Positions 17,176 through 25,040 of a DNA stretch of 58,592 nt are shown here, one piece after another. Both the position numbers and the translations under genes were made by a program. The stretch is from Parabacteroides sp. AM08-6. Its GTDB lineage: Bacteria > Bacteroidota > Bacteroidia > Bacteroidales > Tannerellaceae. Below the pieces are notes generated by a model. It was not told where the DNA came from and made no database searches. It worked only from the letters and a program-made list of their open reading frames with translations. How positions within the stretch are numbered: the first letter of the stretch is position 1; each line of letters begins with the position of its first letter. Where the stretch lies: the NCBI RefSeq assembly GCF_003473295.1, contig NZ_QRMP01000022.1, forward strand, positions 1 through 58,592. Reading direction: 5' to 3'.

Positions 17176-17616
17176 TCAACTTTTCTTTTTGCCTAACTTC
17201 AATTCGATGATAAAGGCGATTATTAAACTGATTCCTCCGAAAAGAAGAACAGATGCCCCATAAACCACTCCGGCTATTTGGCCACGATACCACTGCCAGC
17301 TATCTTCCAAATACGACACATTTGAATTCAGCGTAATCGTAGTTGTAATAATAAAACCGACAAGCAAGCCAAGCCCGATACCTGCCAACAAACACCCACC
17401 TTTCAAAGCACTAAAAGATACTCTACTAAAATTACCGAAGTTTGGGAAATAGAACTTTCCCTCCAAGGAGGAAGCATCCAATTTTTCACCCAACTTTTCT
17501 CCTATTTTCTCCAGAAACAACAACCGTTCTTTCTTATGGACAAACAGTTCGAACAATCCATATACGCCTGCAACACACATTCCGACAATCAGCGGAACAG
17601 TAATAAAATCCATCAT
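17176..17616 (-). CDS. Membrane protein of unknown function (DUF6249-like)
   Basis: 146 aa with three predicted membrane segments: residues ~5-23 (VPLIVGMCVAGVYGLFELFV), ~70-93 (LKGGCLLAGIGLGLLVGFII) and ~112-138 (IAGVVYGASVLLFGGISLII), with a charged cytoplasmic stretch HKKERLLFLEKIGEKLGEKL after the first. This layout matches the DUF6249 inner-membrane proteins often found beside Bacteroidetes ECF sigma genes. It is divergent from the sigma factor at 17778, so the two may be co-regulated from the shared intergenic region. Confidence 0.65.
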   Translation of the reverse strand: MMDFITVPLIVGMCVAGVYGLFELFVHKKERLLFLEKIGEKLGEKLDASSLEGKFYFPNFGNFSRVSFSALKGGCLLAGIGLGLLVGFIITTTITLNSNVSYLEDSWQWYRGQIAGVVYGASVLLFGGISLIIAFIIELKLGKKKS

Positions 17617-17740
17617 AATCGTAACGTTTTAAATGATTAATTATACTCTTTGCCCTTTTTGACGTAGCATATCCAAAAAGGTTACAAGAAAAAGAATAAA
17701 TATTTTCCGGAAAAAATAATTATTTTTGTTGCTGCAAGTT

Positions 17741-17766
17741 GTAACCTGAAGTCCCGACTTGCGTCC
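17741..17766 (+). promoter_or_regulatory. Candidate ECF-type autoregulatory promoter
   Basis: GTAACC, then CGTCC, with 16 bp between AAC and CGTC, the spacing of ECF-sigma promoters. It would give a very short leader to the ATG at 17778. A matching inverted GGTTACAA lies at about 17678, toward the divergent membrane-protein gene. Weak without mapping. Confidence 0.3.
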
Positions 17767-17777
17767 ATTATAATACA

Positions 17778-18335
17778 ATGGAATTGTATACCGATACATA
17801 TTATATAAAAAGGATACAAGCGGGAGATACGGCATGCTTTGCCTGCCTTCTGGACAAATACAGCCGTCAGGTTTATTCGCTGATTTTTAAAGTTGTACGC
17901 AACCGGGAAGACGCAGAAGAACTTGCACAAGATGTATTTGTAAAAGTTTACCGGTATCTGTCGTCATTCAAAGGAGACAGCAGTTTCTCTACTTGGATAT
18001 ACCGGATTGCCTACAACACGGCCATTTCGGAAACGAGGAAAAAGAAACATGAATTTCTGGCGATAGAAGACGCTATAATTAATAATGTATCGGAAGAAGA
18101 AGTAGCCGAAGCATTGGGGCGGAGTGACACATCCGTCCAAATGAATAAACTGGATGCGGCCTTGGAACAATTGCCCCCGGAGGAACGGGCTATTATCTTG
18201 CTCTTTTACATAAAAGAAAAAACAATTGATGACATCGCAGACATTACCGGACTCAGTTCATCAAATGTAAAAGTGAAACTACATCGTATCCGGAAAAAGT
18301 TGTTTGTTATATTAAAAGGAATGGAGGAACAATAA
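17778..18335 (+). CDS. ECF RNA polymerase sigma factor
   Basis: A 185-aa sigma-70 family protein with region 2 near residues 20-85 (LLDKYSRQVYSLIFKVVRNR, DAEELAQDVFVKVYRYLSSF, STWIYRIAYNTAISETRKKK) and region 4 at the C-terminus (LPPEERAIILLFYIKEKTID, DIADITGLSSSNVKVKLHRI). It directs RNA polymerase to a regulon of its own. The next gene starts at the base after its stop and encodes a two-span membrane protein that is probably its regulator. Confidence 0.93.
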   Translation: MELYTDTYYIKRIQAGDTACFACLLDKYSRQVYSLIFKVVRNREDAEELAQDVFVKVYRYLSSFKGDSSFSTWIYRIAYNTAISETRKKKHEFLAIEDAIINNVSEEEVAEALGRSDTSVQMNKLDAALEQLPPEERAIILLFYIKEKTIDDIADITGLSSSNVKVKLHRIRKKLFVILKGMEEQ

Positions 18336-18722
18336 ATGAACAAGAATAATGACATACTAAACGATTTATTCAGCCGGATGCCGGAAGAAGAACTCCCCCA
18401 ATCGTTCCGCATCAACGTCATGCGAAAAATAGAGATGGAAACGGAACGGATACGGATACAAAGCGAACGCTGGGGCTGGACAATTGTGATAATCACTTCC
18501 CTGTTGATAGCAGCACTGGCCGTTGTCTCCATCTTATATATAGGTATCCCTAAAATATCGTTGCCAATACCGGACTTAACCATGCTGCCTTTTTACTTCT
18601 ATATCGGCATGTTGGCACTGGTTCTTCTCGGTTCAGACTATCTGTTCCGAAAACATTTCAGAAAAAAACAATTTACTCATAAAGATAAACAACAAGAGGC
18701 AGACCCCATCAGTCTTACTTAA
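18336..18722 (+). CDS. Probable membrane-bound regulator of the ECF sigma factor
   Basis: 128 aa starting immediately after the sigma factor stop codon, so translation is almost certainly coupled. The N-terminal ~45 residues are cytoplasmic and charged (LFSRMPEEELPQSFRINVMR); two membrane segments follow at about residues 48-70 and 82-102, then a Lys-rich tail. Topology and position match small anti-sigma or sigma-modulating proteins. No ZAS zinc motif is visible, so anti-sigma function is inferred from context. Confidence 0.7.
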   Translation: MNKNNDILNDLFSRMPEEELPQSFRINVMRKIEMETERIRIQSERWGWTIVIITSLLIAALAVVSILYIGIPKISLPIPDLTMLPFYFYIGMLALVLLGSDYLFRKHFRKKQFTHKDKQQEADPISLT

Positions 18723-18778
18723 AATCCGCAGGTGCCTGCATAACAGACATAAAGATTGTTTTTTCCATACAAAAAGCA

Positions 18779-18807
18779 TTGTCTATCAGAAAAAAGCATT
18801 ACCTTTG
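18779..18807 (+). promoter_or_regulatory. rpsA promoter
   Basis: TTG (18779-18781), an 18-bp spacer and TACCTTTG (18800-18807) give a leader of about 70 nt. Confidence 0.7.
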
Positions 18808-18882
18808 CCCCGATTTTTGAGAGATGACAACATAATGTCTAACTTACTAATTAAAACAAACTTAAGTATTAACAATTAGAGA

Positions 18883-20676
18883 ATGGAAAATTTAAAGAAC
18901 ATTCAACCCGTTGAAGATTTCAACTGGGATGCCTTTGAACAAGGCGAATCTTACGGTGAAGTAAGCAAGGACGATCTTGTAAAAACGTATGACGAGACTT
19001 TGAATACCGTAAAGGACAAAGAAGTCGTTATGGGAACTGTAACTGCAATGAACAAACGTGAAGTTGTAGTAAATATCGGTTTCAAATCGGATGGTGTTGT
19101 ATCTATGGCGGAATTCCGTTACAACCCGGATCTGAAAATTGGTGACGAAGTAGAAGTTTACATCGAAAACCAGGAAGACAAAAAAGGACAATTAATCCTT
19201 TCTCACAAAAAAGCACGTGCTACACGTTCTTGGGATCGTGTCAACGAAGCACTGGAAAAAGACGAAATTATCAAAGGTTACATCAAATGTCGTACGAAAG
19301 GCGGTATGATTGTAGACGTATTCGGTATCGAAGCATTCTTGCCGGGTTCGCAAATCGACGTGAAACCTATCCGCGATTACGATGTATTTGTAGGTAAGAC
19401 AATGGAATTCAAGATTGTTAAAATCAATCAGGAATTCAAGAATGTTGTTGTATCTCATAAGGCTCTTATCGAAGCTGAACTTGAACAACAGAAGAAAGAT
19501 ATCATCTCCAAACTTGAAAAAGGTCAGGTACTGGAAGGTACAGTCAAGAATATCACTTCTTACGGTGTATTCATCGACCTGGGCGGCGTAGACGGATTGA
19601 TTCACATCACAGACCTTTCTTGGGGCCGTGTTTCTCATCCGGAAGAAATCGTTCAGCTCGACCAGAAAATCAATGTGGTTATCCTCGACTTCGATGACGA
19701 AAAGAAACGTATCGCTCTCGGCTTGAAACAACTGACTCCGCATCCTTGGGATGCTTTGAATCCGGACCTGAAGGTTGGTGACAAAGTGAAAGGTAAAGTT
19801 GTCGTTATGGCTGACTACGGAGCATTCATCGAAATCGCTCCGGGCGTAGAAGGTTTAATCCACGTTTCTGAAATGTCTTGGACACAGCACTTGCGTTCTG
19901 CTCAGGACTTCATGAAAGTAGGCGACGAAATCGAAGCTGTTATCCTGACACTCGACCGCGACGAACGTAAGATGTCCCTGGGTATCAAACAGCTGAAAGC
20001 TGATCCTTGGGAAGATATCGAATCTCGTTTCCCGGTAGGTTCCCGCCACATGGCTAAGGTACGTAACTTCACTAACTTCGGTGTATTCGTAGAAATCGAA
20101 GAAGGCGTAGACGGCTTAATCCACATCTCCGACCTGTCTTGGACAAAGAAAATCAAACATCCGTCCGAATTCACTCAGATTGGTGCAGAAATCGAAGTTC
20201 AGGTTTTGGAAATCGACAAAGAAAACCGTCGTTTGAGCTTAGGCCACAAACAATTGGAAGAAAATCCCTGGGATGTATTCGAAACAATCTTCACTGTAGG
20301 TTCTATCCACGAAGGAACAATCATCGAAGTACTGGATAAGGGTGCTGTAATCTCTCTGCCTTACGGCGTAGAAGGTTTCGCAACTCCGAAACATCTGGTA
20401 AAAGAAGATGGTTCTCAGGCTGCTGTAGACGAAAAATTGCAGTTCAAGGTAATCGAATTCAACAAAGAAGCGAAGAGAATTATCCTTTCTCACAGCCGTA
20501 TCTTTGAAGATGAACAGAAGGGTGCCAAGAAAGAAGCTAGCGAAAAGAAAGCATCTGCAAAACGCGGAAGCAAGAAAGAAGAAGAATCTGCAATGGTAAC
20601 CGGTCCGGTTGAAAAGACTACACTGGGTGACATTGAAGAACTCGCAGCTCTGAAAGAAAAACTGGCTGGTAAATAA
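18883..20676 (+). CDS. rpsA: 30S ribosomal protein S1
   Basis: 597 aa built from tandem S1 (OB-fold) RNA-binding repeats. Conserved S1 turns are seen at YGVFIDLGGVDGLIHITDLS, YGAFIEIAPGVEGLIHVSEM, FGVFVEIEEGVDGLIHISDL and, more divergent, GAVISLPYGVEGFATPKHLV, preceded by two N-terminal repeats. The C-terminus is a Lys/Glu/Ala-rich tail, longer than in proteobacterial S1. It helps bring mRNA to the 30S subunit, which matters in Bacteroidetes where Shine-Dalgarno sites are rare. It has its own promoter and terminator. Confidence 0.97.
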   Translation: MENLKNIQPVEDFNWDAFEQGESYGEVSKDDLVKTYDETLNTVKDKEVVMGTVTAMNKREVVVNIGFKSDGVVSMAEFRYNPDLKIGDEVEVYIENQEDKKGQLILSHKKARATRSWDRVNEALEKDEIIKGYIKCRTKGGMIVDVFGIEAFLPGSQIDVKPIRDYDVFVGKTMEFKIVKINQEFKNVVVSHKALIEAELEQQKKDIISKLEKGQVLEGTVKNITSYGVFIDLGGVDGLIHITDLSWGRVSHPEEIVQLDQKINVVILDFDDEKKRIALGLKQLTPHPWDALNPDLKVGDKVKGKVVVMADYGAFIEIAPGVEGLIHVSEMSWTQHLRSAQDFMKVGDEIEAVILTLDRDERKMSLGIKQLKADPWEDIESRFPVGSRHMAKVRNFTNFGVFVEIEEGVDGLIHISDLSWTKKIKHPSEFTQIGAEIEVQVLEIDKENRRLSLGHKQLEENPWDVFETIFTVGSIHEGTIIEVLDKGAVISLPYGVEGFATPKHLVKEDGSQAAVDEKLQFKVIEFNKEAKRIILSHSRIFEDEQKGAKKEASEKKASAKRGSKKEEESAMVTGPVEKTTLGDIEELAALKEKLAGK

Positions 20677-20695
20677 TCACCACTTTTCAGATAAA

Positions 20696-20735
20696 CAAAA
20701 AGGAGATATTCGTTCGACGGATATCTCCTTTTTTA
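20696..20735 (+). terminator. Terminator after rpsA
   Basis: AAAGGAGATAT, 10-nt loop, ATATCTCCTTTTTT: a strong stem with T run. Confidence 0.85.
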
Positions 20736-20755
20736 ATGTCTTCCCCAATTATTTG

Positions 20756-21016
20756 CTACACATCCTTTATCACTTCCTCCAATTGTTCCTGCGCACCCAG
20801 ATACTGACAATCTTCGGAAATACCCAAAAGACAGTTTATTTCGTGACGCTTGTCCAAATCGACAAAATAAGCCTCCACGACCTTATACACATCAAACCCG
20901 TCCGTAGAACCGGCAGCCAGATTTAACGACTCAACCAACTTAGCCACAGCCTTATGGATTTCAGGTTTTCCAATCAAATGGAATTCATTGTTGTGAATTA
21001 ATTGACACTTTCCCAT
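20756..21016 (-). CDS. Small conserved-looking hypothetical protein
   Basis: An 86-aa acidic, mainly helical protein (IHKAVAKLVESLNLAAGSTD, FDVYKVVEAYFVDLDKRHEI) with no signal peptide or membrane segment. It contains two Cys residues (CQLIHNN near the N-terminus and NCLLGISEDCQYLG). It is convergent with rpsA and faces the same terminator, and its upstream gap to the response regulator is 265 bp. I do not recognise the family. Normal codon use and isolated position favour a real gene. Confidence 0.5.
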   Translation of the reverse strand: MGKCQLIHNNEFHLIGKPEIHKAVAKLVESLNLAAGSTDGFDVYKVVEAYFVDLDKRHEINCLLGISEDCQYLGAQEQLEEVIKDV

Positions 21017-21280
21017 GATCTTTGATTTTAAAGTTACACTTGCTTTTCATTAATAACCAATCCTGAGTCGAGTTAGTTCGGCTCATTTCTGTTTGATGCA
21101 CTAAATATACAAACATCCTTCCATCTTTATCCCTTCTTCCTGTTTTTTATTTGAAATAATCATTAATTTTACGCATCATTCCTCTCCAAATAATAGTATC
21201 AGAGAGATTATCATAGGAAATATATTTGGTTATCTGAAAATTAATGCTGAAATTTGTTGACATATAATATTTATATAGTA

Positions 21281-21670
21281 ATGGGCACAAACGAAGAGAA
21301 CAAGAATGTAACAATTCTGATTGCAGAAGATGAAGAAAGCAACTTTCTTTTACTGAAGACCATCCTGAAAAAGCACTGTAATGTCATTCAGGCAAAAACA
21401 GGAGTTGAACTTCTTAAAGTATATAATGAACAACATGCCGATCTCATCCTGCTCGACATAAAAATGCCGGAGATGAACGGTCTCGAAGCTTTAAAAGAAA
21501 TAAGAAAAAAAGACAAGGAGATTCCAATTATCATGCAATCCGCCTACGCTTTTGAAAATGATATGGAAGCAGCAAGAGCCGCCGGAAGCAACGGTTTTAT
21601 AACAAAACCTATCAATATTGTCGAATTAAAGAAGACCATATCTACATATTTACCGCAAATTGTGTGGTAA
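21281..21670 (+). CDS. Single-domain response regulator (CheY-like receiver)
   Basis: 129 aa from the ATG at 21281; the 27-bp upstream extension adds an unlikely nine-residue leader. The whole protein is a receiver domain: acidic pair Glu16-Asp17 (TILIAEDEES), phospho-acceptor Asp59 (LILLDIKMPEMNG), Ser87 (IIMQSAYAF) and Lys109 (GFITKPINI). There is no output domain, so it probably passes phosphate or binds a partner. No histidine kinase is adjacent. Confidence 0.9.
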   Translation: MGTNEENKNVTILIAEDEESNFLLLKTILKKHCNVIQAKTGVELLKVYNEQHADLILLDIKMPEMNGLEALKEIRKKDKEIPIIMQSAYAFENDMEAARAAGSNGFITKPINIVELKKTISTYLPQIVW

Positions 21671-21738
21671 CAAAATGCTCAGTCTTGTGCCGTTTAAAAG
21701 AGCACTTACTTTCTTAACCTAAGAAAATCATAAAATAC

Positions 21739-21781
21739 GAGCAATCGGATAGCGAAAATTTATCGTTATCCAGTTGCTTTT
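21739..21781 (+). terminator. Probable terminator after the response regulator
   Basis: An imperfect stem from GAGCAATCGGATAGCGA paired with TCGTTATCCAGTTGCTTTT, with one or two mismatches, followed by T residues. Confidence 0.55.
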
Positions 21782-22030
21782 ATCATTATACAACCTTACG
21801 TATTCATTACAAAACAATAACCAAAAAAAACTGTTTGCCGATTAGAATTATTAATCCGCTCCAATTGAACAAAATCCCAAATAATCAGTTAATTAGTAGG
21901 AGAGAATATTGTTAGTATATAAAAATACCGGGGATACGTTCCATACTTCTTCAATATTATACCAAACAGCCACTATTGAGACTTGGTAAAGAACGAAGTT
22001 ATATTTTTACACTAGAAATAAACATAAAAA
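21782..22030. other. Intergenic region before the AraC regulator
   Basis: AT-rich with no gene supported. A TATATTTTTAC stretch about 20 bp before the ATG resembles a -7 region, but no convincing -33 element is seen. Confidence 0.35.
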
Positions 22031-22906
22031 ATGTCATACAACAAATACAGAAACATTCCAGACACCCCAGTAAATGTTTATTCTTTGGAAGATGACTTTA
22101 AGATTTTTAAAAATGCTCGGCAACTTCCTAGTACCCCATATCCGACTTATGCGAAATGGGGACTCGTTGCTTTTTGCACACAAGGATATGCAAAAACAGA
22201 GCTGCATGCCAATGCACATGTTTTGACGCAAAACGAATTAATCATTATATTTCCCGGACAACTTATTTCAATCTCAGAAATAAGTAATGATTTCAAAGCG
22301 GATTACTTTACTTTTTCGATTAATCTATATAATGATGTGTTAAGCGGACTATGTCGTTTTTCACCCTTCTTCTTTTTCTATCACAGAAGTCACTATTTTT
22401 ATAATTTGACGGATATTGAGGTCACAAACTTTCTCAACTATTTCGAACTAATCCGGGCAAAAGTTGATTCGTCCGTCAATCTATACAAGAGAGACTTCAT
22501 CATTCACCTGTTGCGCATATTCTTTTTAGACGTATATAATATTTATAAGCTCACGACAAAAAATCCGAAAGCCCAACTCAATACTCACAAAAAGGAATTA
22601 GCCCATAATTTCTTTTTACTGATTATGCAGCATTATAAAAAACACAGGGACGTTACATTCTACGCCAATAAGCTGTGCATTACTCCCAAATACCTGTCAA
22701 TGGTAATAAAAGAGGTAAGCGGCAAAGCGGCTAAAGACTGGATTATAGAATATATAATCCAGGAAATCAAAGCTCTCCTGAAGAACTCAACCTTGAATAT
22801 TCAGGAAATTGCAATGAAAACCAATTTTTCTAATCAATCTTCCTTGGGAAGATTTTTCAAGAAACACACAGGCATGTCGCCTATAGAATATAAAAAACAT
22901 ATATAA
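22031..22906 (+). CDS. AraC-family transcriptional regulator
   Basis: 291 aa. An N-terminal cupin-like sensing part (LVAFCTQGYAKTELHANAHV, NELIIIFPGQLISISEISND) is followed by a C-terminal AraC double helix-turn-helix over the last ~100 residues: VTFYANKLCITPKYLSMVIK and NIQEIAMKTNFSNQSSLGRF, ending FFKKHTGMSPIEYKKHI. It resembles the family of stand-alone AraC regulators common in Bacteroidetes; its ligand and targets are unknown. An HU-type gene follows 22 bp downstream and may be co-transcribed. Confidence 0.9.
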   Translation: MSYNKYRNIPDTPVNVYSLEDDFKIFKNARQLPSTPYPTYAKWGLVAFCTQGYAKTELHANAHVLTQNELIIIFPGQLISISEISNDFKADYFTFSINLYNDVLSGLCRFSPFFFFYHRSHYFYNLTDIEVTNFLNYFELIRAKVDSSVNLYKRDFIIHLLRIFFLDVYNIYKLTTKNPKAQLNTHKKELAHNFFLLIMQHYKKHRDVTFYANKLCITPKYLSMVIKEVSGKAAKDWIIEYIIQEIKALLKNSTLNIQEIAMKTNFSNQSSLGRFFKKHTGMSPIEYKKHI

Positions 22907-22928
22907 ATAACATTTATCACTACAGATT

Positions 22929-23210
22929 ATGAACAGAAGTCAATTAATTCAGGTCCTGTCTGAGAAAACAGAGAAAGACAAAAATGAAATAAAAAGCATT
23001 ATCGATGAATTGCAAGAGTTAATAATCGAAGAAATCAAAGCCGGCAATCGTATCTGTTTGACCGGTTTCGGCTCGTTCAAGCCAAGATTACAAACAAGCC
23101 GGCCGGCACGCAATCCCAGAAATGGGAACACCGTCTTGCTAACTCCACGCACGATTATCCATTTCAAATGTGCTCCTTATCTACTTGAGCGTATGAACGA
23201 TAAGAAGTAA
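22929..23210 (+). CDS. HU/IHF-family DNA-binding protein
   Basis: 93 aa with the full HU fold: N-terminal helices (MNRSQLIQVLSEKTEKDKNE), the beta-arm signature GFGSFKPRLQTSRPARNPRN (GxFxx...R-ARNPx-G), and closing strand TIIHFKCAPYLLERM. It bends and compacts DNA as a dimer. Lying 22 bp after the AraC gene, it is probably in the same transcript, which is unusual for a housekeeping HU and suggests an accessory paralog. Confidence 0.92.
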   Translation: MNRSQLIQVLSEKTEKDKNEIKSIIDELQELIIEEIKAGNRICLTGFGSFKPRLQTSRPARNPRNGNTVLLTPRTIIHFKCAPYLLERMNDKK

Positions 23211-23673
23211 GGGATAAATCCGGAAAAGACAATTTTACGGAAAGATTCCCCGTTTAATTTTTCTTTTTCCCTTATGGAAAGCAAGAAGAAAGATATTACA
23301 TTTTAAGGCAATCCTCATTGCTTATATTCTTTTTCACCCGGGTCGCTAAGGTTAACTGCCAAGGTCAGCAAGCTTAACGACCCTGGTTAGCAATCTTATC
23401 GAGCCGGGAGAGAAGGAAAGAAAGCACTATCTTCAAAGATACATCATTGCTTGAAACATAATAGTTCCCTATTGGATTCATACCAGAAGAGAAGTGATTA
23501 TTTGCCGAAAAAATGGGCTGAAGGATATGAAGGATACATTCAGTCCCATCATTCAGCGTAATAGTCAGTTTCTGAGATGCTTATTTTCAAAATGAAGGAT
23601 GAAGGATGAAATTGATGCAAAACCTATAGAGAGGGCGTATTAATAAGGAATCCATTTCCATCTCAAAGTATCT
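23211..23673. other. Intergenic region between the HU gene and tRNA-Pro
   Basis: No gene is supported. It contains the three-unit 22-bp-period element at 23341-23406 and otherwise unremarkable AT-rich sequence. Confidence 0.5.
23341..23406 (+). repeat. Three-unit 22-bp-period repeat element
   Basis: Three consecutive 22-bp units begin GGTCGCTAAG (23341), GGTCAGCAAG (23363) and GGTTAGCAAT (23385), each continuing with a CTTA-C/T-CGA-like stretch. The same period and a shared core (GCAAG...CTTA..CGAC on this strand, seen in reverse complement) relate it to the elements at 4351-4460 and 45794-45903. CCGGG at both flanks closes it as an inverted repeat. Confidence 0.6.
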
Positions 23674-23710
23674 TGAAAAAAAAGAGCCAGAACTAAATCC
23701 TGACTCTCTT
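23674..23710 (-). terminator. Terminator after tRNA-Pro
   Basis: On the minus strand AGAGTCAG, loop, CTGGCTCT is followed by an eight-T run. Confidence 0.75.
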
Positions 23711-23725
23711 TTTACTCAGCTTTTG

Positions 23726-23800
23726 TCGGGGTGAGACGATTCGAACGTCCGACCACACGCCCCCCAGACGCGTACTCTAACCGGGCTGAGCTACACCCCG
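23726..23800 (-). tRNA. tRNA-Pro (anticodon GGG)
   Basis: A complete cloverleaf: acceptor CGGGGTG/CACCCCG, D stem GCTC/GAGT, anticodon stem CGCGT/GCGTG with loop CTGGGGG, T stem GGACG/CGTCT with TTCGAAT loop. The C1:G72 pair fits bacterial tRNA-Pro. CCA is not encoded. Confidence 0.95.
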
Positions 23801-23837
23801 CTTTTGTTTTACGGGTGCAAAAGTAATTATTCTTTGC

Positions 23838-24902
23838 TTATGCTCCAAAACTTTCACGATAAAAATCCAACGACTCCAATATTTTTCCTTTCTCCACTTG
23901 TTGATTTATCCGGACATCGCCAATTCCAGCAAGCAATGTGAAATTAATGATACCGGCTTCATTCTTCTTATCATGCGTCATCAGTTCATACAAAGTGTCA
24001 TAATCCTTACAGTCGAAAATGAAAGCAGGATAATACTCTTTTATATAATAAACAACCTGACTTAACTTATCTACCGGGAAATCACAAAGCTTATGTGACA
24101 AATACAATTCACTTATAATGCCGGCAGCAACTGCATGTCCATGCAGCAATGGATTGCCTTTCTTAAATGACAAGCTTTCATACGCATGACCGATTGTATG
24201 ACCGAAATTCAGAGCCTTCCGGATGCCATGCTCTTTCGGGTCTTCCTTCACGATTCGCTCCTTTACGGCAACCGACTGAGCTACCATCCTATTCAGGAAA
24301 GCATAGTCCATCTCTGCATCCAAGTCGAACAGCATAACGGAAGCATACGTATCCACCGAACTAATAAGAGCATGTTTTATCATCTCGGCATAACCGGAAA
24401 GAAGATTGTCACGGTCCAGCGTACGAAGGAATTCGCAATCGATGAAAACACATTCAGGCGGATAGAACGAACCGATTTCGTTCTTCAGGCCATTAAAGTT
24501 AATACCGGTTTTACCTCCTACAGCCGCATCAACGGATGCCATCAGTGTCGTCGGGATATTCACCGTATGCAGTCCGCGTTTAAATGTAGCTCCGGCAAAA
24601 CCTCCCATATCGGTGACCATTCCCCCGCCTAAATTTACAAGCAACGAATTGCGGGACGCTCCTTCGTTCGAAAGACGCGACCAGATATGAGATACCTGTT
24701 CCAGGCTTTTATGCGTATCACCGGCCTCTACGGTGATGACAGGGGCATTCCGGAAAGCAGGGACATCTTTCAGCAGGGGAAAACATTTCACTTGGGTATT
24801 TGTATCGGTCAGGATAAACAATTTATCGTAATTCATAGCAGCAAGGAAATCTTGTAGTTCTGCTTTTAGCTCCTTACAAATTACTACTTTTTGGGCAGCC
24901 AT
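23838..24902 (-). CDS. aroB: 3-dehydroquinate synthase
   Basis: 354 aa, the usual AroB length. It converts DAHP to 3-dehydroquinate in the shikimate pathway using NAD+ and a divalent metal. Visible motifs are the NAD-binding LLVNLGGGMVTDMGGFAGATFKRGL region, IPTTLMASVDAAVGGKTGIN, the metal-site Glu in SGYAEMIKHALI, and the histidines of LNFGHTIGHAYES and PLLHGHAVAAGI. It has its own promoter and lies downstream of alaS, separated by a terminator. Confidence 0.97.
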   Translation of the reverse strand: MAAQKVVICKELKAELQDFLAAMNYDKLFILTDTNTQVKCFPLLKDVPAFRNAPVITVEAGDTHKSLEQVSHIWSRLSNEGASRNSLLVNLGGGMVTDMGGFAGATFKRGLHTVNIPTTLMASVDAAVGGKTGINFNGLKNEIGSFYPPECVFIDCEFLRTLDRDNLLSGYAEMIKHALISSVDTYASVMLFDLDAEMDYAFLNRMVAQSVAVKERIVKEDPKEHGIRKALNFGHTIGHAYESLSFKKGNPLLHGHAVAAGIISELYLSHKLCDFPVDKLSQVVYYIKEYYPAFIFDCKDYDTLYELMTHDKKNEAGIINFTLLAGIGDVRINQQVEKGKILESLDFYRESFGA

Positions 24903-24931
24903 ATTTTTTCTTTTTATTAATATCGTCAGGA

Positions 24932-24961
24932 CAAAGGTATTACTTGTTATCCGATTATCAA
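24932..24961 (-). promoter_or_regulatory. aroB promoter
   Basis: Minus-strand TTG (24959-24961), 19-bp spacer, TACCTTTG (24932-24939): an ideal Bacteroidetes promoter with a short leader. Confidence 0.8.
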
Positions 24962-24974
24962 AACAAGGGAAAAG

Positions 24975-25022
24975 AAAATCCCTTCCGAAAGAAACCGAAA
25001 TTCCATTCGAAAGGGATTATAG
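24975..25022 (-). terminator. Terminator after alaS
   Basis: On the minus strand AATCCCTTTCG pairs with CGGAAGGGATT around a ~20-nt loop, followed by TTTCTTTT. Confidence 0.75.
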
Positions 25023-25040
25023 ATGTATTTGAATATACTT

